Numbered from the stretch's first letter, positions 9,741-19,383 are shown. The stretch: DNA of 64,000 bases from Malonomonas sp945787335 (GCA_947259535.1 CAMYME010000015.1:1-64000), one strand, 5' to 3'. A program made the numbers and translations. The notes: a model not told the origin generated them from the letters alone.

Positions 9741-10244
9741 TTAAACTTTGTGCTTCGAGAGGATAACAGCACCGACGATCGCCACCAGCAGCAGGATCGA
9801 GGCGATCTCGAACGGCAGCAAAAAGTCGGTGAACATGGCCTTGCCGATCAGTTCGGTGTGGCCATAACTCTTGATCAACTGACTGGTCACCTCGCCGCCG
9901 GTCCCTGTGGCATCGCCGCGGCTGATGAAAAAGCGGGTCAACAGCAGCAACAATACAGAAAGGACGCCGCCGGCAGCCAGGCCGTGGGTGTAACGGCTTT
10001 TCACCGCCGTGCCCAGGTTGAGCAGCATGATGACAAAGATGATCAGCACCATGATCGCGCCGGCGTAGACCATGATCTGAATCGCCGCCATAAACGGCGC
10101 TTCGAGCATGACGTAGAAGACCGCCAGACAGAGAAAGTTGGTGACCAGGCAGAGCGCACTGTTGACCGGGTTCCGACACTTGGTGACGAAAAACGCGGCC
10201 AGAATAGCGACCAGTGCGGTCAGATAAAAAAGGATCGATTCCAT
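9741..10244 (-). CDS. nuoJ: NADH-quinone oxidoreductase subunit J
   Basis: Five-helix membrane subunit of complex I, 167 residues. The signature NPVNSALCLVTNFLCLA and the pi-bulge-type segment IMVYAGAIMVLIIFVIML are both present. The ATG is preceded by AAAGGAGCAGCG. It lies 18 bases after nuoI in the standard order. Confidence 0.96.
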   Translation of the reverse strand: MESILFYLTALVAILAAFFVTKCRNPVNSALCLVTNFLCLAVFYVMLEAPFMAAIQIMVYAGAIMVLIIFVIMLLNLGTAVKSRYTHGLAAGGVLSVLLLLLTRFFISRGDATGTGGEVTSQLIKSYGHTELIGKAMFTDFLLPFEIASILLLVAIVGAVILSKHKV

Positions 10245-10262
10245 GAGATTCGCTGCTCCTTT

Positions 10263-10661
10263 TTACGACTTAAGAAGACGTTCTTTTTCGAAGTTGAAAT
10301 CATCCCGCGTGTAGTTGGCCAGCTCGTAAGCATCGGTCATCTCCAGCGCTTCCACCGGACAGGCCTCCACGCAGTAGCCGCAGAAGATGCAGCGCAGCAG
10401 GTCTATTTTGTAGACTTTCGGGTACTTTTCCCCGCTCTCGTTTTCGGCCGACTCGACCGTAATGCACTTAGCCGGGCAGACCGTCGGGCAGAGGTAGCAG
10501 GCGACGCATTTCTCGCGGGTCTGGGTCGGCACCAGCCGGTGCAGACCGCGGAAACGGGGGGACATCTGCAGCTTCTCTTTCGGGTACTGCACCGTGGTGG
10601 TGTTTCCCGGCATCAGATGCTTCAGCGTGATACTCAGGCCTTTGGCGAACTCTTTAAACAT
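10263..10661 (-). CDS. nuoI: NADH-quinone oxidoreductase subunit I
   Basis: The 8-Fe ferredoxin subunit that passes electrons through N6a and N6b towards NuoB. The two cluster motifs are CVACYLCPTVCP and CIFCGYCVEACP, about 40 residues apart, in a 132-residue protein. The N-terminal amphipathic region LSITLKHLMPG is typical for contact with NuoH. The ATG follows GAGGATCGAT. Confidence 0.97.
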   Translation of the reverse strand: MFKEFAKGLSITLKHLMPGNTTTVQYPKEKLQMSPRFRGLHRLVPTQTREKCVACYLCPTVCPAKCITVESAENESGEKYPKVYKIDLLRCIFCGYCVEACPVEALEMTDAYELANYTRDDFNFEKERLLKS

Positions 10662-10686
10662 ATCGATCCTCTACGCTACGTGATGG

Positions 10687-11739
10687 TTACTGCCACAGAA
10701 GAACCGCCACACCCGTTAACACGATGTTGGCCAGTGCCAGGGGGAGCAAAATCTTCCAGCCCAAAGTCATCAGCTGGTCATAGCGGAGCCGGGGGAAGGT
10801 AGCCCGAATCCAGATCATGAAGAACATGAACGCGAAGACTTTCAACAGGAAGTTGATCCAGCCGTAAAAGGGGCCGTCCCAACCGCCGAGGAACAAAGTC
10901 GCGCCGATTGCCGAGACGGTGATCATATTGGCGTACTCTGCCATGAAAAACAGAGCATATTTCATTGACGAGTATTCGGTACAAAATCCGGAAACAAGTT
11001 CGGTTTCGGCTTCCGGCAAGTCAAACGGGGTCCGGTTGATCTCAGCCATGCCGCTGATCAGAAAAAGGCCAAAGGCCAGCGGCTGGGAGAAAATGTACCA
11101 GTTATGAATCCAGGACGGTAGTGACGTCAGGCCCCAGAGAGGTTGCTGCTGAGCCGTAACGATGCCGCGCATGCTGAGGGTTTCGGAAAGCATGAAAACT
11201 GAAACGATTGCCAAACCGGCAGCCAGTTCGTAGGAGACCATCTGTGCTGAGGAGCGAATCCCGCCAAGCAGGGGATATTTACTGTTGGAAGCCAGCCCGG
11301 CGAGGACAATCCCATAGACACCCAATCCGGCCATTGCCAGGATATAAAGGATACCGATGTTCAGATCGGTGATCTGCAGAGGAATAATGTAATTCCCAAC
11401 CTGGATATCCTGGCCAAAGGGAATAACCGCAACCGAAATCAGGGCCGGGGCCAGGAGCATCATCGGTGCCAGAACAAAGGCAAACTTGTTTGCCTGGTCC
11501 GGAATGATGTCTTCCTTGAAGAACAATTTCAGACCGTCGGCAATCGGCTGCAACAGTCCTTTAGGGCCTGTCATGGTTGGTCCCATGCGGGTCTGCATCC
11601 CACCGATAACTTTTCGCTCTACCCAGGTGGCGTAGGCAACGATCAGCATGGTCACGCCGAAAGCGACGCCGATCTTCACCAGCATGGCGATAATAAAATA
11701 CAGGGGTTCATTCGAGAGCGTCAGAACTTCTGGCGTCAT
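10687..11739 (-). CDS. nuoH: NADH-quinone oxidoreductase subunit H
   Basis: Eight-helix membrane subunit that forms the quinone entry channel with NuoB and NuoD. Conserved features are the amphipathic ERKVIGGMQTRMGP segment near residue 40 and the acidic quinone-loop motif FDLPEAETELVSGF with EYSSMKYALFFMAEY. 350 residues, usual size. The ATG follows AAGGAAGAGG. The 76-base gap to nuoG is the longest of the operon. Confidence 0.97.
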   Translation of the reverse strand: MTPEVLTLSNEPLYFIIAMLVKIGVAFGVTMLIVAYATWVERKVIGGMQTRMGPTMTGPKGLLQPIADGLKLFFKEDIIPDQANKFAFVLAPMMLLAPALISVAVIPFGQDIQVGNYIIPLQITDLNIGILYILAMAGLGVYGIVLAGLASNSKYPLLGGIRSSAQMVSYELAAGLAIVSVFMLSETLSMRGIVTAQQQPLWGLTSLPSWIHNWYIFSQPLAFGLFLISGMAEINRTPFDLPEAETELVSGFCTEYSSMKYALFFMAEYANMITVSAIGATLFLGGWDGPFYGWINFLLKVFAFMFFMIWIRATFPRLRYDQLMTLGWKILLPLALANIVLTGVAVLLWQ

Positions 11740-11815
11740 GACAATCCTCTTCCTTAATTGTCTACGGCATTTCTGCCCTGTTCAGCCGGTCATGGTGACC
11801 GACATGGACGATAAC

Positions 11816-14253
11816 CTACTTAACGATTTCCACAGCAATGGCCGGCTGGCCGCTGTAAATTTTATTCAATTCCAGTTCCGCAAAGTGATAGGGAGCGAAC
11901 AGCACCCCTTTCGGCAAGCGCCGATCCACCTTGACCTTGGCAGCAATCTCGCCGCCTGCAGCCTTGAGCTTGAGTTGATCGCCGTCCTGGACACTGAGCT
12001 CGGCGGCGTCTTCGCGGCACAGCTCGATATAAGGCTCGGAAATGACCGCCCTCGGCCCCTTGGCGCGAGTCGAGATGGTCCCGCTGTGATGCAGGGTGCT
12101 GCCGACCAGCAGCTGGAACTTTCCGCTCAGCCCTTTGCCGCCGGCAACCGGGACCAGCTTCTTGTATTCCGGTGCCAGCTGCTCACCGCCCCAGACATAA
12201 CCTTGCGGACCGATCATCTCCAGACTGATCATCTCATAGCCGGCGGTCTCGGCAGCCAGAGCGGCAAAGGCCGCTTCGCTACAGGTCGGAGCTTCACCGC
12301 CCAGCTCCTGAATCAGCTGCTGCAGGATGGCATAGTCGCTTTGGGCTTCACCCGGCGATTTGATTCCGGCGCGCAGTTTCTGCAGGCGACGTTCGGCGTT
12401 GGTGAAGGTGCCGTTTTTCTCGGCGAAGGAGGCCGCCGGCAGAACCACGTCGGCTTTCTGCGCAGTCGGCGACAGGAAGATGTCCTGCACCACCAGGAAC
12501 GGGGCGTCGAGGGCCTTCTCCAGGGTCGCGCGATCCGGGTAGCTGCTCAGGGGATCTTCGCCGACCACATAGAGTGCCTTGAACTGACCGGAAGCAGCGG
12601 CTTCGAGCATCTGCTTGGCGCCCAGCCCTTTCTCGCCCGGCAGGATGCCGAGGTCGATAGCGCCCTGGCTGTTGGCCTTTTCCCCGCAGAGATAGAGACC
12701 GGAACCCTGGTTGCCGGCCACGCCGGTCAGGATCGCCAGGTTGGCGGCGGCGGTGCCGAGCTCTTTGCTGTGGGCGGTGTAGGGCAGGCCGTAAGCGAGC
12801 AGAATCGCTGCGTTGTCGGCGTTGGCCAGCTCGCGGGCCGCCTTGCGGATCGCCTCGGCGTCGACGCCGGTCGCCTTGGCGACGGCATCAACCGAGTAAT
12901 CCTTGAGCGCGTCCTTGAAGTCATCCAGCCCCTCGACCTGATCGGTCTTGGCCAGCCCTTCCTCGATGACCACCGAAGCCATGGCGTTGAGCAGGTTCAG
13001 CTCCATGCCCGGCTTGTGCAGCAGAGTGCGCACCTCCGGCAGCTTGGTGAACTTGCCCTTCTTATCGGCCAGAACCGTCAGCTTGGCGTCGTTGCGGCGG
13101 ATCGCCTGATTGACGACCATACCGAAGACCGGATGGGTCTCGTAAAAGTCGGAGCGGATCGAGAGGATCGCGTCGCAGTTTTCCACCTGCGGGAAGGTCG
13201 CCGTCGAGGCCTTGATGCCGAGGGTCTCGAGCAAGCCTTCGGTCACCCCTTTGTAGCATTCGCCACCAGAGTGATCGAGGTTCTCTGTCCCCAGGGTTTT
13301 GGCCAGATTCTTCACCAGGAACAGCTCTTCGTTGGTCAGGCGGGCGCCGCTGATGATTCCCAGCTTTTCTCCGGCCTGCTTCAGCCCATCAACAACCGCC
13401 TGGCGGGCTTCGTCCCAGCTCGCCTCGACCAGTTCGCCCTCTTTCCGGATCAGCGGCTTGGTCAGACGTTCTTCGCTGTTGACGAAGGAGTAGCCGAAGC
13501 GACCACGGATACAGAGGTTCCCGTCGTTGACACCGGTCTTGTCGTTGAAGCGGATCGTCTGAACTTCGTTATCCTTGGTGCCCAGGGTGACGGTACAGCC
13601 GTTACCGCAGTAACCGCAGACCGAATCAACCTCTTTGAGCTGCCAGGGACGGGCCTTGAACTTGAAGGGGCGCGGCAGGATCGCGCCGACCGGGCACATC
13701 GACACGCACTGGCCGCAGAACTCACAGCTCAGGCCGCGGTCGAAGGCGGTCGCGATCTTGGTCTCGAAACCGCGATTGATAAAGGAGTAGGAGCCGTAAC
13801 CGACCACCTCGTCGCAGACCCGGACACACTTGCCGCAGAGCACGCAACGGTTCATGTTGCGCTCGATCAGCGGGTTGATCTCGTCGGTCGGCAGGTCGAA
13901 CTTTTCGCCTTCAAAACGGTTGCTGACCACTTCATAATCGTAGGTCAGATCCTGCAGATCGCATTCGCCGCCCTTGTCGCAAACCGGGCAGTCGACAACA
14001 TGGTTGACCAGCAGGAACTCAAGCACGGTCTTGCGCACCTTGCGGATCTCGTCCGACATCGTGGTGACCACCATCCCCTCGGTAACCGGAGTGGTGCAGG
14101 AGGGGATCAGGCGCCCCTTCATCTGCTCGACTTCGACCAGGCAGACCCGGCAGGCACCGTAAGGCATCAGCTTCTTGGTTCCTTGGCAGCCTCGTAAATC
14201 GTGGCTGTCTTGCCGACCGTGACCTGTTGTCCGTCAATCGTCAGATTAACCAT
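11816..14253 (-). CDS. nuoG: NADH-quinone oxidoreductase subunit G, frameshifted near the N-terminus
   Basis: Molybdopterin-oxidoreductase-type Fe-S subunit of complex I. The true start is ATG at 14253 (MVNLTIDGQQ) behind AGAGG, but that frame stops after 28 residues (...YEAAKEPRS). The 783-residue body resumes in another frame at KKLMPYGACRVC. About 11 residues (typically LGIxIPTLCHD) are missing, including the first cysteine of the [2Fe-2S] cluster, and about 31 bases appear deleted. The rest is intact: CVLCGKCVRVC, CEFCGQCVSMCP, a CGYCGNGC cluster and the long Mo-type domain. Internal initiation at ATG 14167 would give a protein lacking the first cluster ligand. This is a real mutation or an assembly error; every other nuo gene is whole. 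Confidence 0.9.
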
Positions 14254-14285
14254 CTTAACCTCTTATCAACTCTGGTAGAGTGCGA

Positions 14286-16070
14286 CTAATCGATAGCCAT
14301 GAAGCGGCAGGCGTCGTAACAGGAGGTGCACTTGGTACACTTCTCCAGATCGATGTACGCCACCTTGCCTTTTTCCCATTCGATCGCGTCAACCGGGCAG
14401 ACTCGCGGACACAGGCCGCATTTCTTGCATTTGTCATCGATCACCCGGAAGTGCAGCAGCTCTTTACAGGAGTGAGACGGACACTCGCCTTCTTTAATGT
14501 GTGTCTCGTACTCGTTCCGGAAGTAGCGGATGGTCGACAGGACCGGGTTCGGAGCTGTCTGGCCAAGACCGCAGAGGGAACTCTTCTTGATGTCGTAGGC
14601 CATGTCCTGGAGGAGTTCGATATCTCCTTCCTGACCCTTGCCCTGAGTGATCCGCTCAAGGATTTCGAGCATGATCTTCAGACCGATCCGACAGGGGATG
14701 CACTTGCCGCAGGACTCGACCCGGGTGAAGTTGAGAAAGAAGCGGGCGATATCGACCATGCAGGTGGTTTCGTCCATGACGACCAGACCACCGGAACCCA
14801 TCATCGCGCCAGCCTTGATCAGCGAGTCGTAATCGACTTCGGCATCCAGCGCTTCGGCCGGCAGACAGCCACCTGAGGGGCCACCCGCCTGCACCGCCTT
14901 GAACTTGCGGTTGTTGAGAATGCCGCCGCAGACGTCGTAGATAACTTCCTTCATGGTGGTCCCGGCAGGGACCTCGACCAGACCGGTGTGCTTGACCTTG
15001 CCGGTCAGGGCGAAGATCTTGGTCCCCTTGGTCCCCTCGGTGCCGATCGCGCTGTACCAGTCGGCGCCATTGTAGAAGATGTAGGAGATGTTGGCGTAGG
15101 TCTCGACGTTGTTGATGTTGGTCGGCTTGCCCCAGAGGCCGCGCACCGCCGGGAACGGCGGACGAGGGCGGGACATGCCGCGGTGCCCTTCGATCGAGGC
15201 CATCAGCGCGGTCTCTTCGCCGCAGACGAAGGCGCCGGCACCGGCCTTGATGCGCATACCGAGCGGGCGCGGGAAACCGAGAATGTTCTTCTCGCCCAGG
15301 TAACCCTTCTCGTAACAGGTGTCGATCGCCATCTGCAGGCGTTTGATCGCCAGCGGATATTCCGCGCGGACATAAACATAGGCGAAGGTACAGCCGATGG
15401 CGTAGGCGCCGACCATCATCCCCTCGATCAGACCATAGGGGTCGCCTTCGAGGATCGAGCGGTCCATAAACGCGCCCGGGTCCCCTTCGTCGGCGTTACA
15501 GATCAGGTACTTGGTGTCCCCCGGAGAAGCTTTGGCGAACGACCACTTGACCCCGGTCGGGAAGCCACCGCCCCCACGCCCACGCAGGCCGGACTTCTTG
15601 ACTTCCTCGATGACCTCATCCTGGGACATGCTGAGGGCTTTTTTGATGCCGTTGAAGCCGCCGGTCTCGAGGAACTGATCCAGGCTCTCAGCGTCGATGG
15701 TCCCGCAGCGCGAAAAAATGATCCGCTGCTGCTTCTCGAGGAACTTGGCATAGTAGGGTCCGGCGACCTTCTTCTCGATCGGCCCTTCACCCAGAATATG
15801 CTCGTCAACGATCTTTTCCACCAGCTCCGGGGTGACAAAATCGTAAGTGACCGGATCCTTGCCTGGCATGCAGACATCGACCAGCACGTCATTGGCGCAC
15901 AGGCCCCGACAGCCGGTGCCGTTCACTTCACAGCGACCGCCAACCTGCGCCTCAACACCCTTCTTGGCGAATTCTTCCTCAAAGGCAGTGGCAACAGCCG
16001 CAGCGCCGGACGCCAGTCCACCGGTTCCGGTGCAGATCAGAATTTTTAACTTTTCAGCAGTTTCGGACAT
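14286..16070 (-). CDS. nuoF: NADH-quinone oxidoreductase subunit F, ferredoxin-extended
   Basis: NADH- and FMN-binding subunit of complex I. It has an N-terminal thioredoxin-like [2Fe-2S] region (CTGTGGLASG, then CRGLC), the glycine-rich NADH motif GRGGGGFPTGVKW, the FMN motif CNADEGDPGAFMDRS, GAGAFVCGEETALMASIEG, the N3 cluster SCGKCIPCRIG and two extra C-terminal [4Fe-4S] motifs (CKKCGLCPRVCP, CTKCTSC). At 594 residues it is longer than E. coli NuoF (near 445) and resembles the HymB/HndC form, which can exchange electrons with ferredoxin-type partners. ATG behind GAGGATTG. Confidence 0.96.
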   Translation of the reverse strand: MSETAEKLKILICTGTGGLASGAAAVATAFEEEFAKKGVEAQVGGRCEVNGTGCRGLCANDVLVDVCMPGKDPVTYDFVTPELVEKIVDEHILGEGPIEKKVAGPYYAKFLEKQQRIIFSRCGTIDAESLDQFLETGGFNGIKKALSMSQDEVIEEVKKSGLRGRGGGGFPTGVKWSFAKASPGDTKYLICNADEGDPGAFMDRSILEGDPYGLIEGMMVGAYAIGCTFAYVYVRAEYPLAIKRLQMAIDTCYEKGYLGEKNILGFPRPLGMRIKAGAGAFVCGEETALMASIEGHRGMSRPRPPFPAVRGLWGKPTNINNVETYANISYIFYNGADWYSAIGTEGTKGTKIFALTGKVKHTGLVEVPAGTTMKEVIYDVCGGILNNRKFKAVQAGGPSGGCLPAEALDAEVDYDSLIKAGAMMGSGGLVVMDETTCMVDIARFFLNFTRVESCGKCIPCRIGLKIMLEILERITQGKGQEGDIELLQDMAYDIKKSSLCGLGQTAPNPVLSTIRYFRNEYETHIKEGECPSHSCKELLHFRVIDDKCKKCGLCPRVCPVDAIEWEKGKVAYIDLEKCTKCTSCYDACRFMAID

Positions 16071-16107
16071 AAATCAATCCTCGATACCAGCAGGGTGTAT
16101 GGCAGAA

Positions 16108-16617
16108 TTAGCCCAATTCCTGATACTTTTTGATGACCTCGTCCGTCTTCTGGACACTGATACTTCCGTAGGTCGCGTCGTTCACCATGATGACCGGAGC
16201 CATACCGCAGGCGCCGATGCAGGCGACATATTCAGCCGTGAACAAAAGATCTTCAGTGGTCTCTGCGTGGCCGATCCCGAGCCGCTCCTTGATGGTGTCC
16301 CCGATCCGGCCGGCGCCCTTGACGTGGCAGGCGGTCCCCATGCAGACGCGGACAATGTACTTACCGCGCGGCTCCAGATGGAACTGCGCGTAAAAGGTCA
16401 GCACACCAAAGATCTGGCTGGCATAGACATTGAGTCGCTCTGCGGTCAGGTGCACGGTCTCCTCAGGAATATAGCCGTACTCCTCCTGAATCCCCTGCAG
16501 CACCGGCATCAGGTTCCCGGTCATGTCGATGTACTTATCGATGACCTTGTTCGCCAGTCCCAGATCGATCTCTTCCTCAACTGTTTTTTCTGCTACCTGC
16601 TCTGCGGTTTCCGTCAT
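16108..16617 (-). CDS. nuoE: NADH-quinone oxidoreductase subunit E
   Basis: 24-kDa type thioredoxin-fold subunit that carries the N1a [2Fe-2S] cluster. The ligands are in CMGTACHVKGA and CIGACGMAPV. The N-terminal helical region includes the signature MPVLQGIQEEYGYIPEE. 169 residues, usual size. The ATG follows AAGAGGTCATC. A paralogue lies at 51718. Confidence 0.96.
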   Translation of the reverse strand: MTETAEQVAEKTVEEEIDLGLANKVIDKYIDMTGNLMPVLQGIQEEYGYIPEETVHLTAERLNVYASQIFGVLTFYAQFHLEPRGKYIVRVCMGTACHVKGAGRIGDTIKERLGIGHAETTEDLLFTAEYVACIGACGMAPVIMVNDATYGSISVQKTDEVIKKYQELG

Positions 16618-16649
16618 GATGACCTCTTATTTAAGTCACGACCTGAGGG

Positions 16650-17831
16650 TTAACGGTCGATTTCACCGAGAACGATATCGAGCGTACCGATAACAGCGAT
16701 AACGTCGGCCAGCAGCTTCCCTTCGACCATCTGCGGCAGGGCCTGCAGGTTGACGAAGGAGGGCCCACGGATCCGCATCCGCAGCGGCATCGGCGAACCG
16801 TCGGAGACCAGGTAGTAGCCGAGCTCGCCCTTGGGCGCCTCGATCCCCTGGTAGATTTCACCCGGCTCGGGCGAGAAACCTTCGGAGACGATCTTGAAGT
16901 GATGGATCAGGCCTTCGATGGTGTTGACCACGTCTTTTTTATCCGGCAGGCAGACCTTCGGACAATCAGCCAGGATCGGACCGGGCTTCAGCTTGTCGAG
17001 GGCCTGCAGGATGATGCGGCTTGACTGGCGCATTTCGTCGAGGCGAACCTTGTAGCGGGCGAAGGTGTCGCATTCTTCACGGACCGGAACTTCAAAATCG
17101 TAGTCCTCGTAACCGCAGTAGGGATTGTCGCGACGCAGGTCCCAGTCAACCCCTGAGCCACGCAGGGACGCGCCGGTGATGCCGATATCGATGGCCGCTT
17201 CGGCACTGATAACGCCAACGCCCTTGGTCCGCATCTGCCAGATCTTGTTGCCGGTCAGCAGGCCTTCATAAGTATCGACATGGCCAGGCATCGACTCGGC
17301 AAAGGCGCGGATCTCTTTATCCAGTCCGTCCGGCAGGTCGTCCGAAAGTCCGCCGACGCGGAAGTAGTTGGAGGTCATCCGCGCGCCCGAGACCTTCTCG
17401 TAGATATCCATGACGCTTTCACGCTCACGGAAGCAGTAGAGAAAGACGGTCATGGCACCGATATCGAGGGCGTGGCAGGCCAGCCAGACCAGGTGGCTCT
17501 TGAGGCGGGTCAGCTCGGCCATGATGACGCGGATCTGCTTGGCGCGCTCGGGAATCTCGTCGGTGATGCCGAGCAGCTTCTCGACCGCCAGCACATAACC
17601 GAGGTTGTTGCTCATCGGCGCCAGGTAATCGAGCCGGTCAGTCAGCGGAATGACCTGGTGGTAGGTGCGGTACTCGGAAAGCTTCTCGGTGCCGCGATGC
17701 AAAAAACCAATATGGGGGGTTGCCTTCTGCACCACCTCGCCATCGAGCTCAAGGATCAACTGCAGCACGCCGTGAGTCGACGGGTGCTGAGGCCCCATGT
17801 TGATGGTCATTGTTTCAGTGTTAACTGCCAT
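16650..17831 (-). CDS. nuoD: NADH-quinone oxidoreductase subunit D
   Basis: 49-kDa subunit that forms the quinone pocket with NuoB. Conserved NMGPQHPSTHGVLQLILELDG contains the quinone-binding His, and GFLHRGTEKL and the C-terminal IGTLDIVLGEIDR are canonical. The protein is separate from NuoC, as in most non-enterobacterial operons. 393 residues, start behind GGACGAGG. Confidence 0.97.
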   Translation of the reverse strand: MAVNTETMTINMGPQHPSTHGVLQLILELDGEVVQKATPHIGFLHRGTEKLSEYRTYHQVIPLTDRLDYLAPMSNNLGYVLAVEKLLGITDEIPERAKQIRVIMAELTRLKSHLVWLACHALDIGAMTVFLYCFRERESVMDIYEKVSGARMTSNYFRVGGLSDDLPDGLDKEIRAFAESMPGHVDTYEGLLTGNKIWQMRTKGVGVISAEAAIDIGITGASLRGSGVDWDLRRDNPYCGYEDYDFEVPVREECDTFARYKVRLDEMRQSSRIILQALDKLKPGPILADCPKVCLPDKKDVVNTIEGLIHHFKIVSEGFSPEPGEIYQGIEAPKGELGYYLVSDGSPMPLRMRIRGPSFVNLQALPQMVEGKLLADVIAVIGTLDIVLGEIDR

Positions 17832-17873
17832 TATATGCCTCGTCCGTTAAGGAAGTAGTTACTCGCTTCAACG

Positions 17874-18356
17874 TCAGGAAAGACGGCCCTGATAGGGCTC
17901 GCGGTCGGGGCCCTGCAGCGGGTAGTCCTTGCGTAGCGGATGCCCCTGCCAGTCGGCCGGCATTAGGATGCGGCGCAGATCGGGGTGATCATTGAAGCTG
18001 ATCCCCATCAGGTCCCAACATTCGCGCTCATGCCAGTTGGCTGTTCCCCAGACGCCGCTGACGGTATCCACCTTGGCGTCCTGCTCCTCAACCGGAACCT
18101 TGACCCGCAGCCGCTGCTTGGTGGTGATGTTGTAGAGGTTATAAACCACCATGAAACGGGGCGACTTACCTAGATAATCAACACCGCAAAGATCGCTCAG
18201 CAGGTTGTAACCGCAGTCGTCACGCAGGAAAGTGCCGATCTCGACGATCGATTCCTTCTCAACGGTCACGGTCGTCTCGCCGCGGTACTCTGCGACATCC
18301 AGTACGGCCGCGGAAAACTTTGCCTTCAGCTTTTCAACAATTGCTTGATCGCTCAT
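17874..18356 (-). CDS. nuoC: NADH-quinone oxidoreductase subunit C
   Basis: 30-kDa structural subunit of the peripheral arm. The family signature ERECWDLMGISFNDHPDLRRI and GHPLRKDYPL are present. I use the ATG at 18356 (MSDQAIVEKL), which has AGGA nine bases upstream and begins after the nuoB stop. An upstream start would overlap nuoB and adds unconserved sequence. About 160 residues. Confidence 0.95.
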   Translation of the reverse strand: MSDQAIVEKLKAKFSAAVLDVAEYRGETTVTVEKESIVEIGTFLRDDCGYNLLSDLCGVDYLGKSPRFMVVYNLYNITTKQRLRVKVPVEEQDAKVDTVSGVWGTANWHERECWDLMGISFNDHPDLRRILMPADWQGHPLRKDYPLQGPDREPYQGRLS

Positions 18357-18390
18357 TGACTTGTTCCTGTCCTGTGTAGACTGGCGGCCA

Positions 18391-18906
18391 TCAGGCCTCG
18401 TTGACCACTTCGCCGATACCGATCGCGGCACCAAAGGAATTGCGCTCCTTCATGATCTTCTCCTGCAGCTTCATCAAGCCGTAGAGAAGGCCTTCCGGGC
18501 GCGGCGGACAACCGGGAATGTAGACATCGACCGGCAGGTGCTCATCGATCCCCTGCACAACGCTGTAAGTATCGAAAACGCCACCAGAAGAGGCACAGGC
18601 GCCCATAGCGATAACGTAACGCGGCTCAGGCATCTGCTCATAAACGGTCTTGATGACCGGCAGCATCTTCTTGGTGACGGTCCCGGCGATGATGATAACG
18701 TCCGCCTGACGCGGCGAAGCCCGGAACAGAATCCCCATCCGGTCCAGGTCAAAACGCGAGGCGCCAGCGGCCATCATCTCGATCGCACAGCAGGCCAGAC
18801 CAAAGGTCATCGGCCAGAGCGAGCGCGAACGCGACCAGTTGACCAGCTTGTCCAGGCTTGTGGTAATGAAGCCACCACCCAAGGTTTTGGACTGCTCTAC
18901 TCCCAT
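18391..18906 (-). CDS. nuoB: NADH-quinone oxidoreductase subunit B
   Basis: Carries the terminal N2 [4Fe-4S] cluster next to the quinone. Ligands are in GLACCAIEMMAAGASRFD, the GACASSGG segment and IPGCPPRPEGLL. The ATG at 18906 (MGVEQSK) is preceded by AGGAGCTC and overlaps the end of nuoA by ten bases, which suggests coupled translation. The upstream ATG at 18927 would lengthen the overlap and lacks a site. Confidence 0.96.
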   Translation of the reverse strand: MGVEQSKTLGGGFITTSLDKLVNWSRSRSLWPMTFGLACCAIEMMAAGASRFDLDRMGILFRASPRQADVIIIAGTVTKKMLPVIKTVYEQMPEPRYVIAMGACASSGGVFDTYSVVQGIDEHLPVDVYIPGCPPRPEGLLYGLMKLQEKIMKERNSFGAAIGIGEVVNEA

Positions 18907-19253
18907 TCCAGAGCTCCTTTTTTCCACACGTAGATAAAGCCGACGAGCAGGATGATGATGAACACACCCATCTCGATGAAACCGAAAATCCCCAGGCGCT
19001 TGAACATGACCGCCCAGGGATAGAGGAAGACTGCTTCAATATCGAACAGGATAAAGAGCATCGCGATGATATAGAACTTGATGGAGAACCGCTCCTGCGC
19101 AGAACCGAGCAGCGGCATCCCGCACTCGTAAGGCGCCAGCTTGACCTCACTGGGCTTCTTCATCCCGATCAGACGCGACATCACCACCGAACCGAGCGCA
19201 AAGGCAAAGGCGATGCCGATCAGTACGAGGATCGGTAGATAACTTTCCAGCAT
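18897..19253 (-). CDS. nuoA: NADH-quinone oxidoreductase subunit A
   Basis: Three-helix membrane subunit, first gene of the operon. The conserved loop KKPSEVKLAPYECGMPLLGSA and the acidic segment FDIEAVFLYPWAV are visible. I take the ATG at 19253 (MLESYLPIL) because GGAGCGGG lies just upstream; the earlier ATG at 19295 lacks a ribosome site. A promoter and palindrome lie about 80-130 bases upstream. Confidence 0.96.
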   Translation of the reverse strand: MLESYLPILVLIGIAFAFALGSVVMSRLIGMKKPSEVKLAPYECGMPLLGSAQERFSIKFYIIAMLFILFDIEAVFLYPWAVMFKRLGIFGFIEMGVFIIILLVGFIYVWKKGALEWE

Positions 19254-19331
19254 AAAACCCGCTCCTTCCATTGAAGAATGTGAAACGTTGGGCACGGACG
19301 CACAGATTCTGTTTACGCCACAGCGTGTCGA

Positions 19332-19360
19332 AAATTAGGATATTAGCTAAAACATGTCAA
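19332..19360 (-). promoter_or_regulatory. sigma-70-type promoter of the nuo operon
   Basis: The minus strand has a perfect -35 TTGACA (19355-19360), a 17-base spacer and -10 TAATTT (19332-19337, three of six consensus bases). The start would be near 19325, leaving a leader of about 70 bases before nuoA. Confidence 0.6.
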
Positions 19361-19367
19361 GGAAAAA

Positions 19368-19383
19368 ATACAGTATACTGTAT
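19368..19383. promoter_or_regulatory. perfect 16-bp palindrome next to the nuo promoter (putative operator)
   Basis: ATACAGTATACTGTAT is a perfect palindrome seven bases upstream of the -35 box. Its ACTGTAT half-site recurs in the repeats at 36896-37003. In Geobacter the repressor HgtR is reported to act on nuoA; I cannot tell whether this is its site. Confidence 0.5.

Noticed and set aside
11648..14197. 849-aa plus-strand ORF opposite nuoG
   Set aside because: Reverse shadow of nuoG created by codon bias. The minus strand encodes recognisable Fe-S motifs.
14160..14253. In-frame TGA in nuoG as a selenocysteine codon
   Set aside because: The sequence after this stop is not homologous in that frame, and the conserved body is in another frame, so it is a frameshift and not recoding.
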